A stretch of 64,000 nucleotides of DNA from a virus. The notes beneath the pieces are model-generated. The model saw nothing but the letters and a program-made list of their open reading frames with translations. It did not search any database and was not told where the DNA came from. The stretch covers positions 1 through 64,000 of IMG/VR virus record IMGVR_UViG_3300044644_001125; one strand, given 5' to 3'. Shown here one piece after another: positions 1 through 8,684 of this stretch. Within the stretch, counting starts at the first letter, position 1. Each line of letters opens with the position of its first letter. Position numbers and translations under genes: made by a program.

Positions 1-472
1 CTACTTAATTGCAGTCGATACCAAAATGGTCAATGAAATTGTCTCAACTGGATACCAAGAAACCCACCAAGTTTGGACTAATCCCAATAGAGGGATTCAT
101 ACTAAAAAGAATCTTAACTTCTTTAGTCCACACAAAGGATGGAGCTCAGGTCCAACTGCTCTTTGGTTTGCCGCGTCTAATGGCCATTTGAAAATCTACA
201 TCCTTGGTTTTGACTTTCAAGGCATCGATGGAAAATTCAACAATGTCTACGCGGATACATACAATTACAAGAAAAGTAACGAAGCTGCTACTTATTACGG
301 TAATTGGGTTAACCAAACACAACGGATAATCGAAGAGTTTAAGCATATTAAGTTTACCAGAGTTGTTGAAGATAACGCGTTTAATCCTGAAATCTTCGGC
401 AATTTAAAAAACTTAAATACAGTTAGTTATAGCGAATTTCACGACATATTTCCTAATATACCGCGAAATTAA
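1..472 (+). CDS. Partial hypothetical protein (C-terminal part), possibly glycosyltransferase-related
   Basis: The reading frame is open from the first bases of the window to a TAA at 470-472, so the true start lies upstream. The visible 157 residues contain SSGPTALWFAASNGH followed by a hydrophobic strand, YILGFDF, and a conserved-looking N-N-x-Y plus Y-Y-G-N-W-x-x-Q pattern. An S-G-x-x-A-x-x-x-A...LGFD arrangement recalls DUF115/MAF-type sugar-transfer proteins, but that is a family resemblance from memory and not a firm match. The gene ends 84 bp before the capsid assembly block and runs in the same direction. Function not assigned. Confidence 0.6.
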   Translation, partial: YLIAVDTKMVNEIVSTGYQETHQVWTNPNRGIHTKKNLNFFSPHKGWSSGPTALWFAASNGHLKIYILGFDFQGIDGKFNNVYADTYNYKKSNEAATYYGNWVNQTQRIIEEFKHIKFTRVVEDNAFNPEIFGNLKNLNTVSYSEFHDIFPNIPRN

Positions 473-512
473 GCAAAAAACAAGCATTTTGAATACATTC
501 TTTTCAAGTGCG

Positions 513-520
513 TTAAATAT
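513..520 (+). promoter_or_regulatory. Possible late promoter element (TTAAATAT) before the gp68 gene
   Basis: TTAAATAT is a variant of the CTAAATAC element found before many other virion genes here. Aligned with the T4 late promoter TATAAATA, it would start transcription near 525, leaving a leader of about 32 nt that carries AAAGGAG ahead of the ATG at 557. The sequence deviates from the local consensus, so this is weaker than the other sites. Confidence 0.45.
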
Positions 521-556
521 CAACACAGACTTATCAAACCCCAAAGGAGAACACTG

Positions 557-1339
557 ATGGCAAACTCATCCATTCTTGAAGAGATGTTAGAACATCTCGT
601 TAATGAAAACAGAACACAAGCGGAAGAATTATTCCACGACTACGTTGTGGCGAAATCACGCGAAATTTACGAATCTTTGTTAGAAGAATCTTACTCTGAC
701 GACGAAGCTGGTGATGACGAATACGAAGAAGCATTCGATTTCGGTAAATCAGCTAACGATGACGACTTCGGCGATGACGAAGACGACAAAGAAGACGATG
801 ACCAATTCGGCGAAAAAGAATTCGGTGACGAAGAAGAAGGCGAAGAAGGTTCTAAAGAAGAAATCTTCCAAAGTTTAGATGAAATCGTTGACGAATTACA
901 AGCTAAATTTGACGAACTTCGTGGCCTTACTGGTGCAGATGCAGCTAACGATGACGACTTCGGTGGCGATGCAACTGACGAATTGAATACTGAATTGGAT
1001 GACTCTGAAGACGAAAACGAATCTTTCGAATTAGAAACAGTTCGTGAATATGTTGAAAAAATCGGTACTGTTAAAGGCGGCGACAACGGCGCAAACGCAA
1101 AGTCTATCGTAGCTGGTAAAAATGATATGGGCGGTACTACTGCTAACTTGTTAAAAGGTGACACATCTGATACAGGCGGCACTCAAGGTGGCTTAGTTAA
1201 CCCTAAAACACAAGATTTGAAATCTGGAAACATCAATGTTCCAGGTGGTAAAGCAGGCGATGCTTTCAAAAAAGCTCCTGCTCCTAAAAAAGCAGACGAT
1301 GGCGCGAACTCAACTAGCTTATTTCGCAACAAACGATAG
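557..1339 (+). CDS. 68: Prohead core protein, gp68-like, very acidic
   Basis: 260 residues. The N-terminal 45 residues form a helical segment with FHDYVVAKSREIYESLL, the signature I associate with gp68-type prohead core proteins of T4-like phages (recollection of the family). Residues 46-100 are extremely rich in Asp and Glu with repeated DDDFGDDE-like blocks, and the C-terminal part is low-complexity Gly/Lys/Asn. The gene has a good ribosome site (AAAGGAGAACACTG) and sits directly before the gp21 protease, as gp67/gp68 do in T4. It would act inside the prohead with gp22 and be degraded or trimmed by gp21; LEES near residue 44 is a candidate cut. Identification rests on position and N-terminus, since the acidic part carries no family information. 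Confidence 0.68.
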   Translation: MANSSILEEMLEHLVNENRTQAEELFHDYVVAKSREIYESLLEESYSDDEAGDDEYEEAFDFGKSANDDDFGDDEDDKEDDDQFGEKEFGDEEEGEEGSKEEIFQSLDEIVDELQAKFDELRGLTGADAANDDDFGGDATDELNTELDDSEDENESFELETVREYVEKIGTVKGGDNGANAKSIVAGKNDMGGTTANLLKGDTSDTGGTQGGLVNPKTQDLKSGNINVPGGKAGDAFKKAPAPKKADDGANSTSLFRNKR

Positions 1340-1348
1340 GAAGCTAAC

Positions 1349-1975
1349 GTGAGAACTCCCTTAACTGAACATCTGAGTTTTGACCAAGCACACATCGTTC
1401 TTGAACACTCAAATGAAGGTGACCAAAAAGCTTTGCATCTTAACGGTATCTGCATCCAAGGCGATATCAAAAATGCAAATCAACGGGTCTACTCTTCTCA
1501 AGAAATCGGTAAAGCTGTTAAAACTCTTAACGAACAGATCTCAGGTGGCTACTCAGTTTTAGGCGAAGTTGACCACCCAGCAGACTTACGAATTAACCTC
1601 GATAGAGTCAGCCACATGATTACCAAAATGTGGATGGACGGTCCCAACGGCTACGGTAAACTTAAAATTTTACCAACTCCAATGGGTAAACTTATCGAAA
1701 CCATGCTAGAAGCCGGTGTAAAACTGGGAGTTTCAAGTAGAGGGTCTGGTGATGTAGATAACAACGGCTATGTCCAAGGTTTTGAAATCATTACCGTAGA
1801 TATCGTCGCACAACCTAGCGCACCAGGTGCTTACCCAACTCCCGTTTATGAACATATCATGAACGCAGCCGGTGGTAATACCGCTTTACGTATCGCTCAA
1901 GAAGTTCAAGGCGACCCAAAAGCACAGAAATACATCTCAGAGAGCTTGATGCGCATCATCAAGGGCCTGAACTAA
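1349..1975 (+). CDS. 21: Prohead maturation protease gp21
   Basis: 208 residues starting at a GTG with AGGAAG 6 nt upstream; no upstream ATG fits. It belongs to the T4 prohead endopeptidase family. GEVDHP (His76) and GVSSRGSG (Ser129/130) match the catalytic His and Ser motifs, and the length is close to T4 gp21 (212). The enzyme cleaves the scaffold and the N-termini of capsid proteins after L/I-x-E during prohead maturation. Two such motifs lie in the protein itself, PLTE|H near residue 7 and YISE|S near the C-terminus, consistent with self-processing. It lies between gp68 and gp22 in the order 68-21-22-23, as in T4. The stop codon overlaps the CTAAATAC element that serves gp22. Confidence 0.95.
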   Translation: MRTPLTEHLSFDQAHIVLEHSNEGDQKALHLNGICIQGDIKNANQRVYSSQEIGKAVKTLNEQISGGYSVLGEVDHPADLRINLDRVSHMITKMWMDGPNGYGKLKILPTPMGKLIETMLEAGVKLGVSSRGSGDVDNNGYVQGFEIITVDIVAQPSAPGAYPTPVYEHIMNAAGGNTALRIAQEVQGDPKAQKYISESLMRIIKGLN

Positions 1976-1979
1976 ATAC
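1972..1979 (+). promoter_or_regulatory. Late promoter element CTAAATAC before gp22
   Basis: Exact CTAAATAC overlapping the gp21 stop codon. By alignment with the T4 late element, transcription would start about 1984, giving a leader of 16 nt that holds the GAGAGGAGAA ribosome site before the ATG at 2000. This suggests a dedicated late transcript for scaffold and capsid. Confidence 0.65.
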
Positions 1980-1999
1980 ACACAAGAGAGGAGAATCAC

Positions 2000-3088
2000 A
2001 TGCAGGATTTTGTAAAACAATTGTTTGAAAACAATGTGATTTCCGAGGATATGAAATCGGAAATTGAAAGCGCTTGGGAAAGTCGAATTCAAGAAAACCG
2101 TGATCAAGTCACTGCCACTCTACGTGAAGAATTTGCTCACAAATATGAGCACGATAAAGCCTCCTTACTCGAAGCTGTCGAAAACATGATTTCAGATAAA
2201 TTAGCTTCTGAACTTCAAGATTTCGCTGAAGACCGTCAAGGACTTATCGAAGCAAAAGCAAAATATGCTATGAAAATTGCTAAAGATACCAAAGCCATGG
2301 AATCTTTCGTTATGCAAAACCTTAGCAAAGAACTTGCCGAACTTAATGAAGACCGTAGAGCCGTTGCAGATAACATATCTAAATTGGAATCTTTTATCGT
2401 GGATGCACTAGCGAAAGAAATCGCAGATTTCCACACAGACAAAAAAGACTTAGCCGAAACTAAAGTTCGTTTAGTTAGAGAAAGTAAAGCTAAGTTCGAA
2501 GAAGTCAAAAAAGATTTCATTGCTCATTCAGCAGCTATCATCGAAAGCACCGTGACCAAAGGTCTTCGTGCAGAAATGACACAACTGAAAGAAGATATCG
2601 AATCAGCTCGCAGAAATGACTTCGGTCGCAGAATTTTTGAAAGTTTTGCCAGCGAATACGCAGCTAGTCACCTTAACGAGAAATCGGAAACTGTTAAATT
2701 GATGCAAGTCATTCAACAAAAAGAGATCGAGTTGGAAGAAGCAGCAAAAATCGTAGTACAAGCTAAACAACTCGCTGAAAGCAAAGAAGCTCAAGTACGA
2801 GTTCTTAAAGAATCAACTCAACGCAAAGACGTTCTTAACGAACTTCTCGGCCCATTAGTTGGCGATAAAAGAATCGTTATGAGTGAACTGCTCGAATCGG
2901 TACAAACAGATAAACTGTACGCAGCTTACGACAAATACCTACCTGCCGTCTTAGACAGCGGTGCTAGAACTTCTCGTAAAACTCTTACAGAATCTACAGA
3001 GATTACAGGTAACAAACAGGTACCGTCTTTCAGTGAAAAGACTGCCGAACTCACAGACATCCGCAGACTTGCGGGATTATCAGCTTAA
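2000..3088 (+). CDS. 22: Prohead scaffold (core) protein gp22
   Basis: 362 residues with strong ribosome site GAGAGGAGAAT. Almost the whole protein is charged and helical, with long heptad-like stretches between residues 60 and 280, as expected of the coiled-coil T4 scaffold core; it is longer than T4 gp22 (269). It is placed between protease gp21 and capsid gp23, the T4 order. The scaffold fills the prohead and is degraded by gp21. A candidate cleavage site, TLTE|S, lies about 35 residues before the C-terminus, and the C-terminal region contains DIRRLAGLSA. The stop is 12 bp from the start of gp23. Assignment rests on gene order, length class and composition. Confidence 0.9.
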   Translation: MQDFVKQLFENNVISEDMKSEIESAWESRIQENRDQVTATLREEFAHKYEHDKASLLEAVENMISDKLASELQDFAEDRQGLIEAKAKYAMKIAKDTKAMESFVMQNLSKELAELNEDRRAVADNISKLESFIVDALAKEIADFHTDKKDLAETKVRLVRESKAKFEEVKKDFIAHSAAIIESTVTKGLRAEMTQLKEDIESARRNDFGRRIFESFASEYAASHLNEKSETVKLMQVIQQKEIELEEAAKIVVQAKQLAESKEAQVRVLKESTQRKDVLNELLGPLVGDKRIVMSELLESVQTDKLYAAYDKYLPAVLDSGARTSRKTLTESTEITGNKQVPSFSEKTAELTDIRRLAGLSA

Positions 3089-3099
3089 GGAGAACATAT

Positions 3100-4269
3100 A
3101 TGTCACAATTATTAGAATCACGTTGGTCAGAAACCAAAGAAGCACTTTTGGAAGGCTTACAAGGGAACAAAAGAACTGTTATGTCAACTGTTCTTGAAAA
3201 TACCCGCAAACAATTATCAGAATCTGCAACTGCAGGTGCTACTTCTGCAGGTAACGTTGCAACATTAAACCGCGTTATCTTACCAGTTATTCGTCGTGTT
3301 ATGCCGACTGTTATCGCAAATGAATTAGTTGGTGTACAACCAATGACTGGTCCTGTTGGCCAAATCCACACTCTTCGTGTGCGTTATTCTGATTCATTTA
3401 CTGGTTCAGCTGGTGGTTCAACAACTGCTGGTGACGAAGCATTATCACCATTCAAAATTGCTGAAGGTTACTCAGGTAACACTAACGGTAAAGCTGATGC
3501 AACTGCAGCAAAAGAAGCGGTAGCTGGTAACAAACTAAGCATCCAAATCTTAAAACAAACCGTTGAAGCAAAATCACGTAAATTGTCAGCACGTTGGACT
3601 TTCGAAGCTGCACAAGATGCACAAGCTCAACAAGGAATTGACATCGAAGCAGAAATCATGGCTGCATTGGCACAAGAAATCACTGCTGAGATCGATCAAG
3701 AAATCTTGTCAAGTTTGTCAACTTTAGCTGGTACTAACAACCTTATCGCTTGGAACCAAACTCAAGTTTCTGGTGTTGCTACTTTCGTTGGTGATGAACA
3801 TGCTTCATTGGCTGTTGCTATCAACCGAGTTGCAAACACTATCGCACAACGCACACGTCGTGGTGCTGGTAACTGGGCTGTTGTTTCACCAACTGCTTTA
3901 ACCATTTTACAATCAGCTACTACTTCAGCATTTGCTCGTACTACTGAAGGTACTTTCGAAGCGCCAACCAATACTAAATTTGTTGGTACATTGAACAGTG
4001 CAATGAAGATTTATGTTAATACATACGCAGCTAACGACGATGTATTGATCGGTTATAAAGGTACGACCGAAACTGATTCGGCTGCTTTCTTCTGCCCATA
4101 CATCCCCTTGATGTCAAGCGGCGTGGTACTTGACCCAAATACCTTCGAACCCTGCGTTTCTTTTCTTACCCGTTACGGTTACGCGGAACTCACCAATACT
4201 TCGAGCTCTTTGGGAAATTCTGCCGACTATTTGGGCAAAGTTACTGTTGCACAAGCATCATTCTTCTAA
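3100..4269 (+). CDS. 23: Major capsid protein gp23
   Basis: 389 residues, ribosome site AAGGAG. The region LVGVQPMTGPVGQIHTLRVR aligns with the conserved T4 gp23 segment CGVQPMNSPTGQVFALR, and the downstream SLAVAINRVANTIAQRTRRG and C-terminal half read as the HK97-type capsid fold. A prohead protease site, QLSE|S, at about residue 43 is where the N-terminal propeptide should be removed. The protein is much shorter than T4 gp23 (521), so it probably lacks or has a reduced insertion domain. Codon use is strongly biased, as expected for the most abundant virion protein. A strong terminator follows immediately. Confidence 0.95.
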   Translation: MSQLLESRWSETKEALLEGLQGNKRTVMSTVLENTRKQLSESATAGATSAGNVATLNRVILPVIRRVMPTVIANELVGVQPMTGPVGQIHTLRVRYSDSFTGSAGGSTTAGDEALSPFKIAEGYSGNTNGKADATAAKEAVAGNKLSIQILKQTVEAKSRKLSARWTFEAAQDAQAQQGIDIEAEIMAALAQEITAEIDQEILSSLSTLAGTNNLIAWNQTQVSGVATFVGDEHASLAVAINRVANTIAQRTRRGAGNWAVVSPTALTILQSATTSAFARTTEGTFEAPTNTKFVGTLNSAMKIYVNTYAANDDVLIGYKGTTETDSAAFFCPYIPLMSSGVVLDPNTFEPCVSFLTRYGYAELTNTSSSLGNSADYLGKVTVAQASFF

Positions 4270-4297
4270 GAACGTATCTTATTGTTTTTATTACACT

Positions 4298-4320
4298 AAA
4301 GCACCTTCGGGTGCTTTTTT
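4298..4320 (+). terminator. Rho-independent terminator after gp23
   Basis: Stem AAAGCACC / GGTGCTTT with a stable TTCG tetraloop, followed by a run of T. It ends the capsid transcript and isolates the endonuclease island that follows. Confidence 0.9.
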
Positions 4321-4365
4321 GTTGCCTACCTAAAAAATAATTGAAAAATAATTGAAAAATAATGG

Positions 4366-4394
4366 TTGACATCTTGAAATACTAGAGATATACT
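4366..4394 (+). promoter_or_regulatory. Sigma70-type promoter of the homing endonuclease island
   Basis: TTGACA at 4366-4371 and TATACT at 4389-4394, separated by 17 bp: near-perfect bacterial sigma70 elements. The start point falls about 30 bp before the ATG at 4426. This marks the island as transcribed early by host polymerase, unlike the late genes on either side. Just upstream, ATAATTGAAAA is repeated about three times (4334-4364). Confidence 0.85.
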
Positions 4395-4425
4395 TCAATA
4401 AAACTAAACCTACAAAGGAAAACCA

Positions 4426-4884
4426 ATGACTACTATGAAAGAAAGAATTATTGAAATGGCTGATAAACAACGAGCTAGTACATTTGATTCTACGTTAAAA
4501 TCAAATCCAGATATGGCCTTATATGTACAAGGAGTTAAGGATATGTTAGGTACACGTAATACAAGTGAAACTGTTAGGTGTATAGTAACCAATGAAATGC
4601 CTAGTAAATGTCCATGTGGTAAAGTTGCATCGTACATTTCATTCAAAGATGGTTATCGTAAATACTGTGAGAATACTTGTCCAGCTAAAGGAAAAGCGCA
4701 TTCATCTAAAATGAAAGAAGTTTGGAAAGATCAAGACAAACTAGATAAGATGAATGAAACTAGAATGAATACTATGCAAGATAGATACCAAGCAAATGGA
4801 CCAATGCAAGTAGACGAATTTAAACAAAAGTGGATCACTAATCACGCAAACAAAACTGCGAATAATCACACCGAGGATATTTAA
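4426..4884 (+). CDS. Homing-endonuclease-like DNA-binding module without nuclease domain
   Basis: 152 residues, ribosome site AAAGGAAAAC. A cysteine cluster (CPCGK, then YCENTCPAKGK) looks like a small zinc-binding module, followed by a helical Lys/Asn-rich stretch with repeated KMNETRMNTMQ-type segments. The same architecture forms the N-terminal half of the nuclease encoded just downstream (CPIGNKYKF, FVDGYKKCGKTGKCKC) and of the nuclease at 38.9 kb. No PD-(D/E)XK or HNH residues are present. It may be a truncated nuclease copy, a separate DNA-binding subunit, or a decaying relic. The downstream nuclease begins 3 bp after its stop, so both are probably translated from one early mRNA. Confidence 0.6.
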   Translation: MTTMKERIIEMADKQRASTFDSTLKSNPDMALYVQGVKDMLGTRNTSETVRCIVTNEMPSKCPCGKVASYISFKDGYRKYCENTCPAKGKAHSSKMKEVWKDQDKLDKMNETRMNTMQDRYQANGPMQVDEFKQKWITNHANKTANNHTEDI

Positions 4885-4886
4885 TC

Positions 4887-6446
4887 ATGACCGATACGAC
4901 AGAAGAAGTAATTGAACAACTAAAAGATAAGCTAAGACACTTGGCAGCAACAACATCCAGTAAACACTTGGTGAAGGTAGTTAAACATCGACACCCAGAT
5001 CTAGTGGAAGTGATAACGAAATGCCATGGTGTTGAATTCCCTGAAAAGATGTATCAATTCTTACGTAACGAACCACACATTTGTCCAATAGGAAATAAGT
5101 ACAAGTTTGAGTCATTTGTCGATGGATATAAGAAATGTGGTAAAACTGGAAAATGCAAGTGTGCGAGTGCAATTGTTAGTAAGAAAGTATCAGATGATAA
5201 GCAATCTTATTCACCTGAACGTAAACAGGAAATAAACGCAAAGCGTGAAGCTACCAACTTACGCGATCATAATGTTAGTAACATTGGGCAAATCAAAAAA
5301 GCTAAAGATGCGCATGCTGCATTTTATGCAGATGACGAAAAAGTAGCAGAAGCAACCGCTAAGAACAAAGCAACCAAGTTATTGAATCATGGAAACGAGA
5401 ATTACAATAACATGGAACAAACCTTGAAAACTCGTGCTGAAAAATACAATCCTCAGTATTGGGCTGACAAGTACAATAATCAAAATTACCTAACATTGTA
5501 TGATAGGGATATGATGGAATTCTTAGTGAACAACTATACAATTCCAGAAATTGCAAGTTTATTACTGGTAACAACATCTACGGTTTGCCGCCATTTAAAT
5601 AGGCTTGAACTTAGAAGCCCATTTCAAAGTTCAGAAGAATTAGAAGTTGTTAGATTCTTGGAATCGTTGGGTATTACCAGTATCATTCGTAATTCAAGAA
5701 AGTTATTGGGTAATCGAAAAGAAATCGACATATACCTGCCTGATTTGAAAGTCGCCATTGAGTATAATGGTGTGTTTTGGCATCATACTGAGGTTCCGCA
5801 TATTACGGAATCATATCACTATGATAAGTTTAAAGTAAGCGAAGAACGCGGTATTAAGTTAATTACGTTATTTTCGAGTGTATGGAAAGCTAAACGAGAA
5901 CAAGTTCAATTGGAGTTAATCAACTCACTTGGGTTGAATACGATGACTGCACTTGCAAATGAATGTGATATTCGAATTATTTCTGAACACGAAGCCAATA
6001 GATTTCATACTTTATTCAATGTACTTGATGCCACTGACTCTGAAATTAGTTATGGACTTTTCTTTTCTGGTATGTTAGTATCTGTCATGTCTTTCCATAT
6101 TGCAGACGATGTAACTATTTCACGATACACATATCACACTGACGTTGTCGGCGGCACTAAAAGATTGTTGAATGCGTTTATTGATACATTTAATCCATCT
6201 AGGTTGGTTGCGTATACCGAAAACGAATGGATGTTGGGTGAAGTGTATAGTAAGGAAGGCTTTGTATTAGAACAAGACGTAAATCCAGTATGTTGGTATC
6301 TAAGTGACCGTTCTGAAGAATTATACACAGAGGTAGTCGAAGAACTAGTTGATACCGAGGATGAAGAAACAGGTGAACTCATTAAACGTTCCAAATTCAT
6401 GAAGGTTTGGAGTTGTGGTGGTAGAAAATGGGTTCTTGATATTTAA
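4887..6446 (+). CDS. Free-standing homing endonuclease, EDxHD/Vsr-like type
   Basis: 519 residues. The N-terminal third has cysteine-rich and repeated DNA-binding modules (KATKLLNHGNENYNN, a NUMOD-like pattern shared with the 38.9 kb nuclease). Around residues 215-240 there is a probable helix-turn-helix (YTIPEIASLLLVTTSTVCRH). The catalytic part has KEIDIYLPD (Glu279, Asp281), IEYNGVFWHHT and YHYDKFK, which fits the E-D-x-H-D arrangement of Vsr-like homing endonucleases such as I-Bth0305I (family knowledge). A further domain of about 130 residues follows. It would cut allelic sites lacking the island and promote its spread. It sits between gp23 and the DUF4116 genes and interrupts neither, so it is an intergenic free-standing element. 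Confidence 0.8.
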   Translation: MTDTTEEVIEQLKDKLRHLAATTSSKHLVKVVKHRHPDLVEVITKCHGVEFPEKMYQFLRNEPHICPIGNKYKFESFVDGYKKCGKTGKCKCASAIVSKKVSDDKQSYSPERKQEINAKREATNLRDHNVSNIGQIKKAKDAHAAFYADDEKVAEATAKNKATKLLNHGNENYNNMEQTLKTRAEKYNPQYWADKYNNQNYLTLYDRDMMEFLVNNYTIPEIASLLLVTTSTVCRHLNRLELRSPFQSSEELEVVRFLESLGITSIIRNSRKLLGNRKEIDIYLPDLKVAIEYNGVFWHHTEVPHITESYHYDKFKVSEERGIKLITLFSSVWKAKREQVQLELINSLGLNTMTALANECDIRIISEHEANRFHTLFNVLDATDSEISYGLFFSGMLVSVMSFHIADDVTISRYTYHTDVVGGTKRLLNAFIDTFNPSRLVAYTENEWMLGEVYSKEGFVLEQDVNPVCWYLSDRSEELYTEVVEELVDTEDEETGELIKRSKFMKVWSCGGRKWVLDI

Positions 6447-6536
6447 TTACAACTTTAATGTGAATGACCATGATAGAATCAAGAAATAACAAACAGCTTA
6501 ATAAGCTAAATCCACAATTAACCTTGGAGTTTTCAG

Positions 6537-7379
6537 ATGAAACATCCGTATGAATATACCGTAATGGATAGCGATAGATTGGCTGCGTACATGAACCACG
6601 AAATACTTAGATATTGCAAATTACCGATTGATTCTGATAGAACTGATTCGTTACTTAATGCGTATCGAATGTCAGATGACAAAAAGTTAGCGAAAAGCAT
6701 AGATTTGTCTGGATGTAATGAATGTTTAGCAGCTATATATACCAACCCAATGAATCTTGAATTGGTCAAGTATCAAACAGAATTCCTATGTTTGGAAGCA
6801 GTAAAACTATATGGGTTTACATTAAGGTTTGTTAGAACGCAAACACCCGAAATATGCTTGGAAGCAGTGAAAAACTATCATTTGGCATTGCAGTGGGTTA
6901 AGAACCAAACACCCGAAATATGTTTGGCTGCTGTTGAGAAAAATGGATATGCGTTGCAGTACGTAAAAAACCAAACAGAAGAGATTTGTTTAGCTGCATT
7001 GCATTCCGAACCACGATCATTCTATATGATTAATGATCAAGAAGATTATATTGAATTAGCATTAAAGCTGGATTCATATAATATACGATTCGTTAAAAAT
7101 AGAACACCTGCAATGTGCATGGCATTAATTGACATGGATCCACTAGCGATATTTCACATAAACAGACCATCGCCTGAACTCTGTTTATATGCCATTCGAA
7201 AAGATTTACGTGCGATCGGATCGGTTCATTTTAGATGCATCCCAGAAGGTCCGATAAAAGTCGAATTGGCTAAGTGGTGTATGCAAGCTATCGTGAAATA
7301 TGGTGACAAGCTACGACATTATGAAGATTGCTGGTTTTTACCCAATCTCAAACACGAATTGGGTTATACCGTTAGATAA
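6537..7379 (+). CDS. DUF4116-type repeat protein
   Basis: 280 residues, ribosome site TTGGAGTTTTCAG. From about residue 60 it consists of tandem repeats of about 24 residues with the pattern x-T-P-E-I-C-L-E-A-V-x-x-x-G-x-A-L-x-x-V-K-x-Q, typical of DUF4116. This domain occurs in phage, protist and giant virus proteins and has no established function. The last 60 residues contain a C-terminal cap (YGDKL) that recurs in the next gene. It lies between the endonuclease island and a terminator and may be transcribed from the endonuclease promoter. The product could be a host-interaction or accessory protein; nothing in the sequence proves a role. Confidence 0.72.
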   Translation: MKHPYEYTVMDSDRLAAYMNHEILRYCKLPIDSDRTDSLLNAYRMSDDKKLAKSIDLSGCNECLAAIYTNPMNLELVKYQTEFLCLEAVKLYGFTLRFVRTQTPEICLEAVKNYHLALQWVKNQTPEICLAAVEKNGYALQYVKNQTEEICLAALHSEPRSFYMINDQEDYIELALKLDSYNIRFVKNRTPAMCMALIDMDPLAIFHINRPSPELCLYAIRKDLRAIGSVHFRCIPEGPIKVELAKWCMQAIVKYGDKLRHYEDCWFLPNLKHELGYTVR

Positions 7380-7402
7380 CCAACCCAACACTTCATTCAA
7401 AA

Positions 7403-7425
7403 GAAAGCACCCGAAGGGTGCTTTC
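7403..7425 (+). terminator. Rho-independent terminator
   Basis: Perfect 10-bp stem GAAAGCACCC / GGGTGCTTTC with a GAA loop. The T-run is weak on the plus side (TTTCTGCATT), but the stem is strong. It closes the endonuclease/DUF4116 unit. Confidence 0.7.
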
Positions 7426-7521
7426 TGCATTCTAGTCCCATGATAATCCCACGATAAATCCATAAACCCACAAATCCAACCATAATAAATACCAACAACA
7501 CTAAAACAGAGGGTATATATT

Positions 7522-8214
7522 ATGGATATTGAAGAGATCTTATATTATTATTTTGACGAGAATGAAGACGATGATTTGACAATTGACTTTCATGACTGGA
7601 GTGATCCAGAGTTTTGTTATTATGCGATGTTATGGAATGGGATGAATTTAAAGTATGCGAAGTATCAGGATGCAGGTATTAGGTATGCAGCGGTAGAGCA
7701 GAATGGAATGGCTATACAGTATGCGAAGAGAAAACCGCAGTATCTTTGTCATATGGCTGTGCAAGATGATGGTATGGCGTTGCAGTTTATCAAGAAGCAG
7801 GAAAGGTATATTTGTAAGTCTGCAATTCAGAATGATCCAAGAGCATTTAGATTCGTAATTAACCAAGATGAAGAGTTGTGTCAGATGGCTATTGATTTGG
7901 ATCCAAGAAATATTAGATTTGTCAAAGAAAAGACCCCTTTGTTATGTAAGTTAGCTATTGATACGAATCCATTTGCGATATTTGAAATTGAGATGCCTTC
8001 GGTTGAGTTGTGTGCGTATGCGGTGATGCAGGATTTGAGGACTATTGGTGCTGCAAATCATTATACGTTAGCGAGTCCATGGAAGGAGTTTTTCGAGCAT
8101 AATCGATTAATGGCTATGATGAAGTTTGGTGATAAGATGGTAAAGGATGGTAAGGATAGATGGAGTTACAATGGAATGATGTATGTACCTGGTCTTGGCA
8201 TCCCTGAATATTAA
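7522..8214 (+). CDS. Second DUF4116-type repeat protein, unusual codon use
   Basis: 230 residues, ribosome site GAGGGTATATATT. It carries the same roughly 24-residue repeats as the preceding gene (YLCHMAVQDDGMALQFIKKQ and relatives) and a matching C-terminal section (PRNIRFVKEKTPLLCKLAID, then FGDKM), so the two are paralogues. Its codon choice differs sharply: AAG, CAG and GAG are common here, whereas neighbours prefer AAA, CAA and GAA. That hints at a separate origin and recent arrival by recombination. It ends 2 bp before a CTAAATAC late element and has no terminator of its own. Function unknown. Confidence 0.72.
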   Translation: MDIEEILYYYFDENEDDDLTIDFHDWSDPEFCYYAMLWNGMNLKYAKYQDAGIRYAAVEQNGMAIQYAKRKPQYLCHMAVQDDGMALQFIKKQERYICKSAIQNDPRAFRFVINQDEELCQMAIDLDPRNIRFVKEKTPLLCKLAIDTNPFAIFEIEMPSVELCAYAVMQDLRTIGAANHYTLASPWKEFFEHNRLMAMMKFGDKMVKDGKDRWSYNGMMYVPGLGIPEY

Positions 8215-8216
8215 AG

Positions 8217-8224
8217 CTAAATAC
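8217..8224 (+). promoter_or_regulatory. Late promoter element CTAAATAC before the fibre operon
   Basis: Exact CTAAATAC, 67 bp ahead of the AAGGAGAAAC ribosome site of the first virion gene. It probably drives the rightward virion/fibre operon from 8291. Confidence 0.65.
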
Positions 8225-8290
8225 ATCATCTAAGTAATTATGCAGAATCCCTCTGCGTAGACCTAGAACGTCAACTATAAGGAGAAACAA

Positions 8291-8674
8291 ATGGGACGTC
8301 CGTTAAAAAGAGATGTGAATGGTGTGGAAGTATTTGGTACATACGTAGGTGATGCTGGTATTCGTTGTGAAGCGTATATTGGTGGAAGTAATCAAAGTGA
8401 TGTATACATTGCACGTCAACGCGGTTCAAAAACATATCTAGTACATGATGTAAGTGCAAGCACTGAAGTGAAAGCAAGATTGGTAGCAGGTACACCTGCG
8501 GCTGTTGGTGAGATGCGTATTACTGGATATATTGATGGAGCAGATACACCGATTTACTTGAGAAAGTTAACTAAAAAGTCGGCAATTGATTTCAATGACA
8601 ACAAATATCATTGGGTATTGACCAACTATCAAGATTCTACAGCTGATCAGATCAAATTGACTCCATTCGTTTAA
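8291..8674 (+). CDS. Virion structural protein, hypothetical
   Basis: 127 residues, strong ribosome site AAGGAGAAACAA. It begins MGRPL and is rich in beta-strand-forming residues with little charge clustering. Small proteins beginning MGRPL are common in the structural modules of marine T4-like phages (recollection). It leads the fibre gene cluster and is followed after 10 bp by the next gene with a TAAGGAG ribosome site. I recognise no domain with a known biochemical role. Confidence 0.6.
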   Translation: MGRPLKRDVNGVEVFGTYVGDAGIRCEAYIGGSNQSDVYIARQRGSKTYLVHDVSASTEVKARLVAGTPAAVGEMRITGYIDGADTPIYLRKLTKKSAIDFNDNKYHWVLTNYQDSTADQIKLTPFV

Positions 8675-8684
8675 GGAGTAGCCC

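Noticed and set aside
691-1182. Long minus-strand frame opposite the gp68 gene
   Set aside because: It is a shadow created by the GAA/GAC-rich acidic coding sequence, giving Ser/Phe/Leu-rich nonsense on the other strand.
4426-6446. Single nuclease gene split by a frameshift
   Set aside because: The second frame has its own complete N-terminal zinc-like module and ribosome site, so the two are separate genes.
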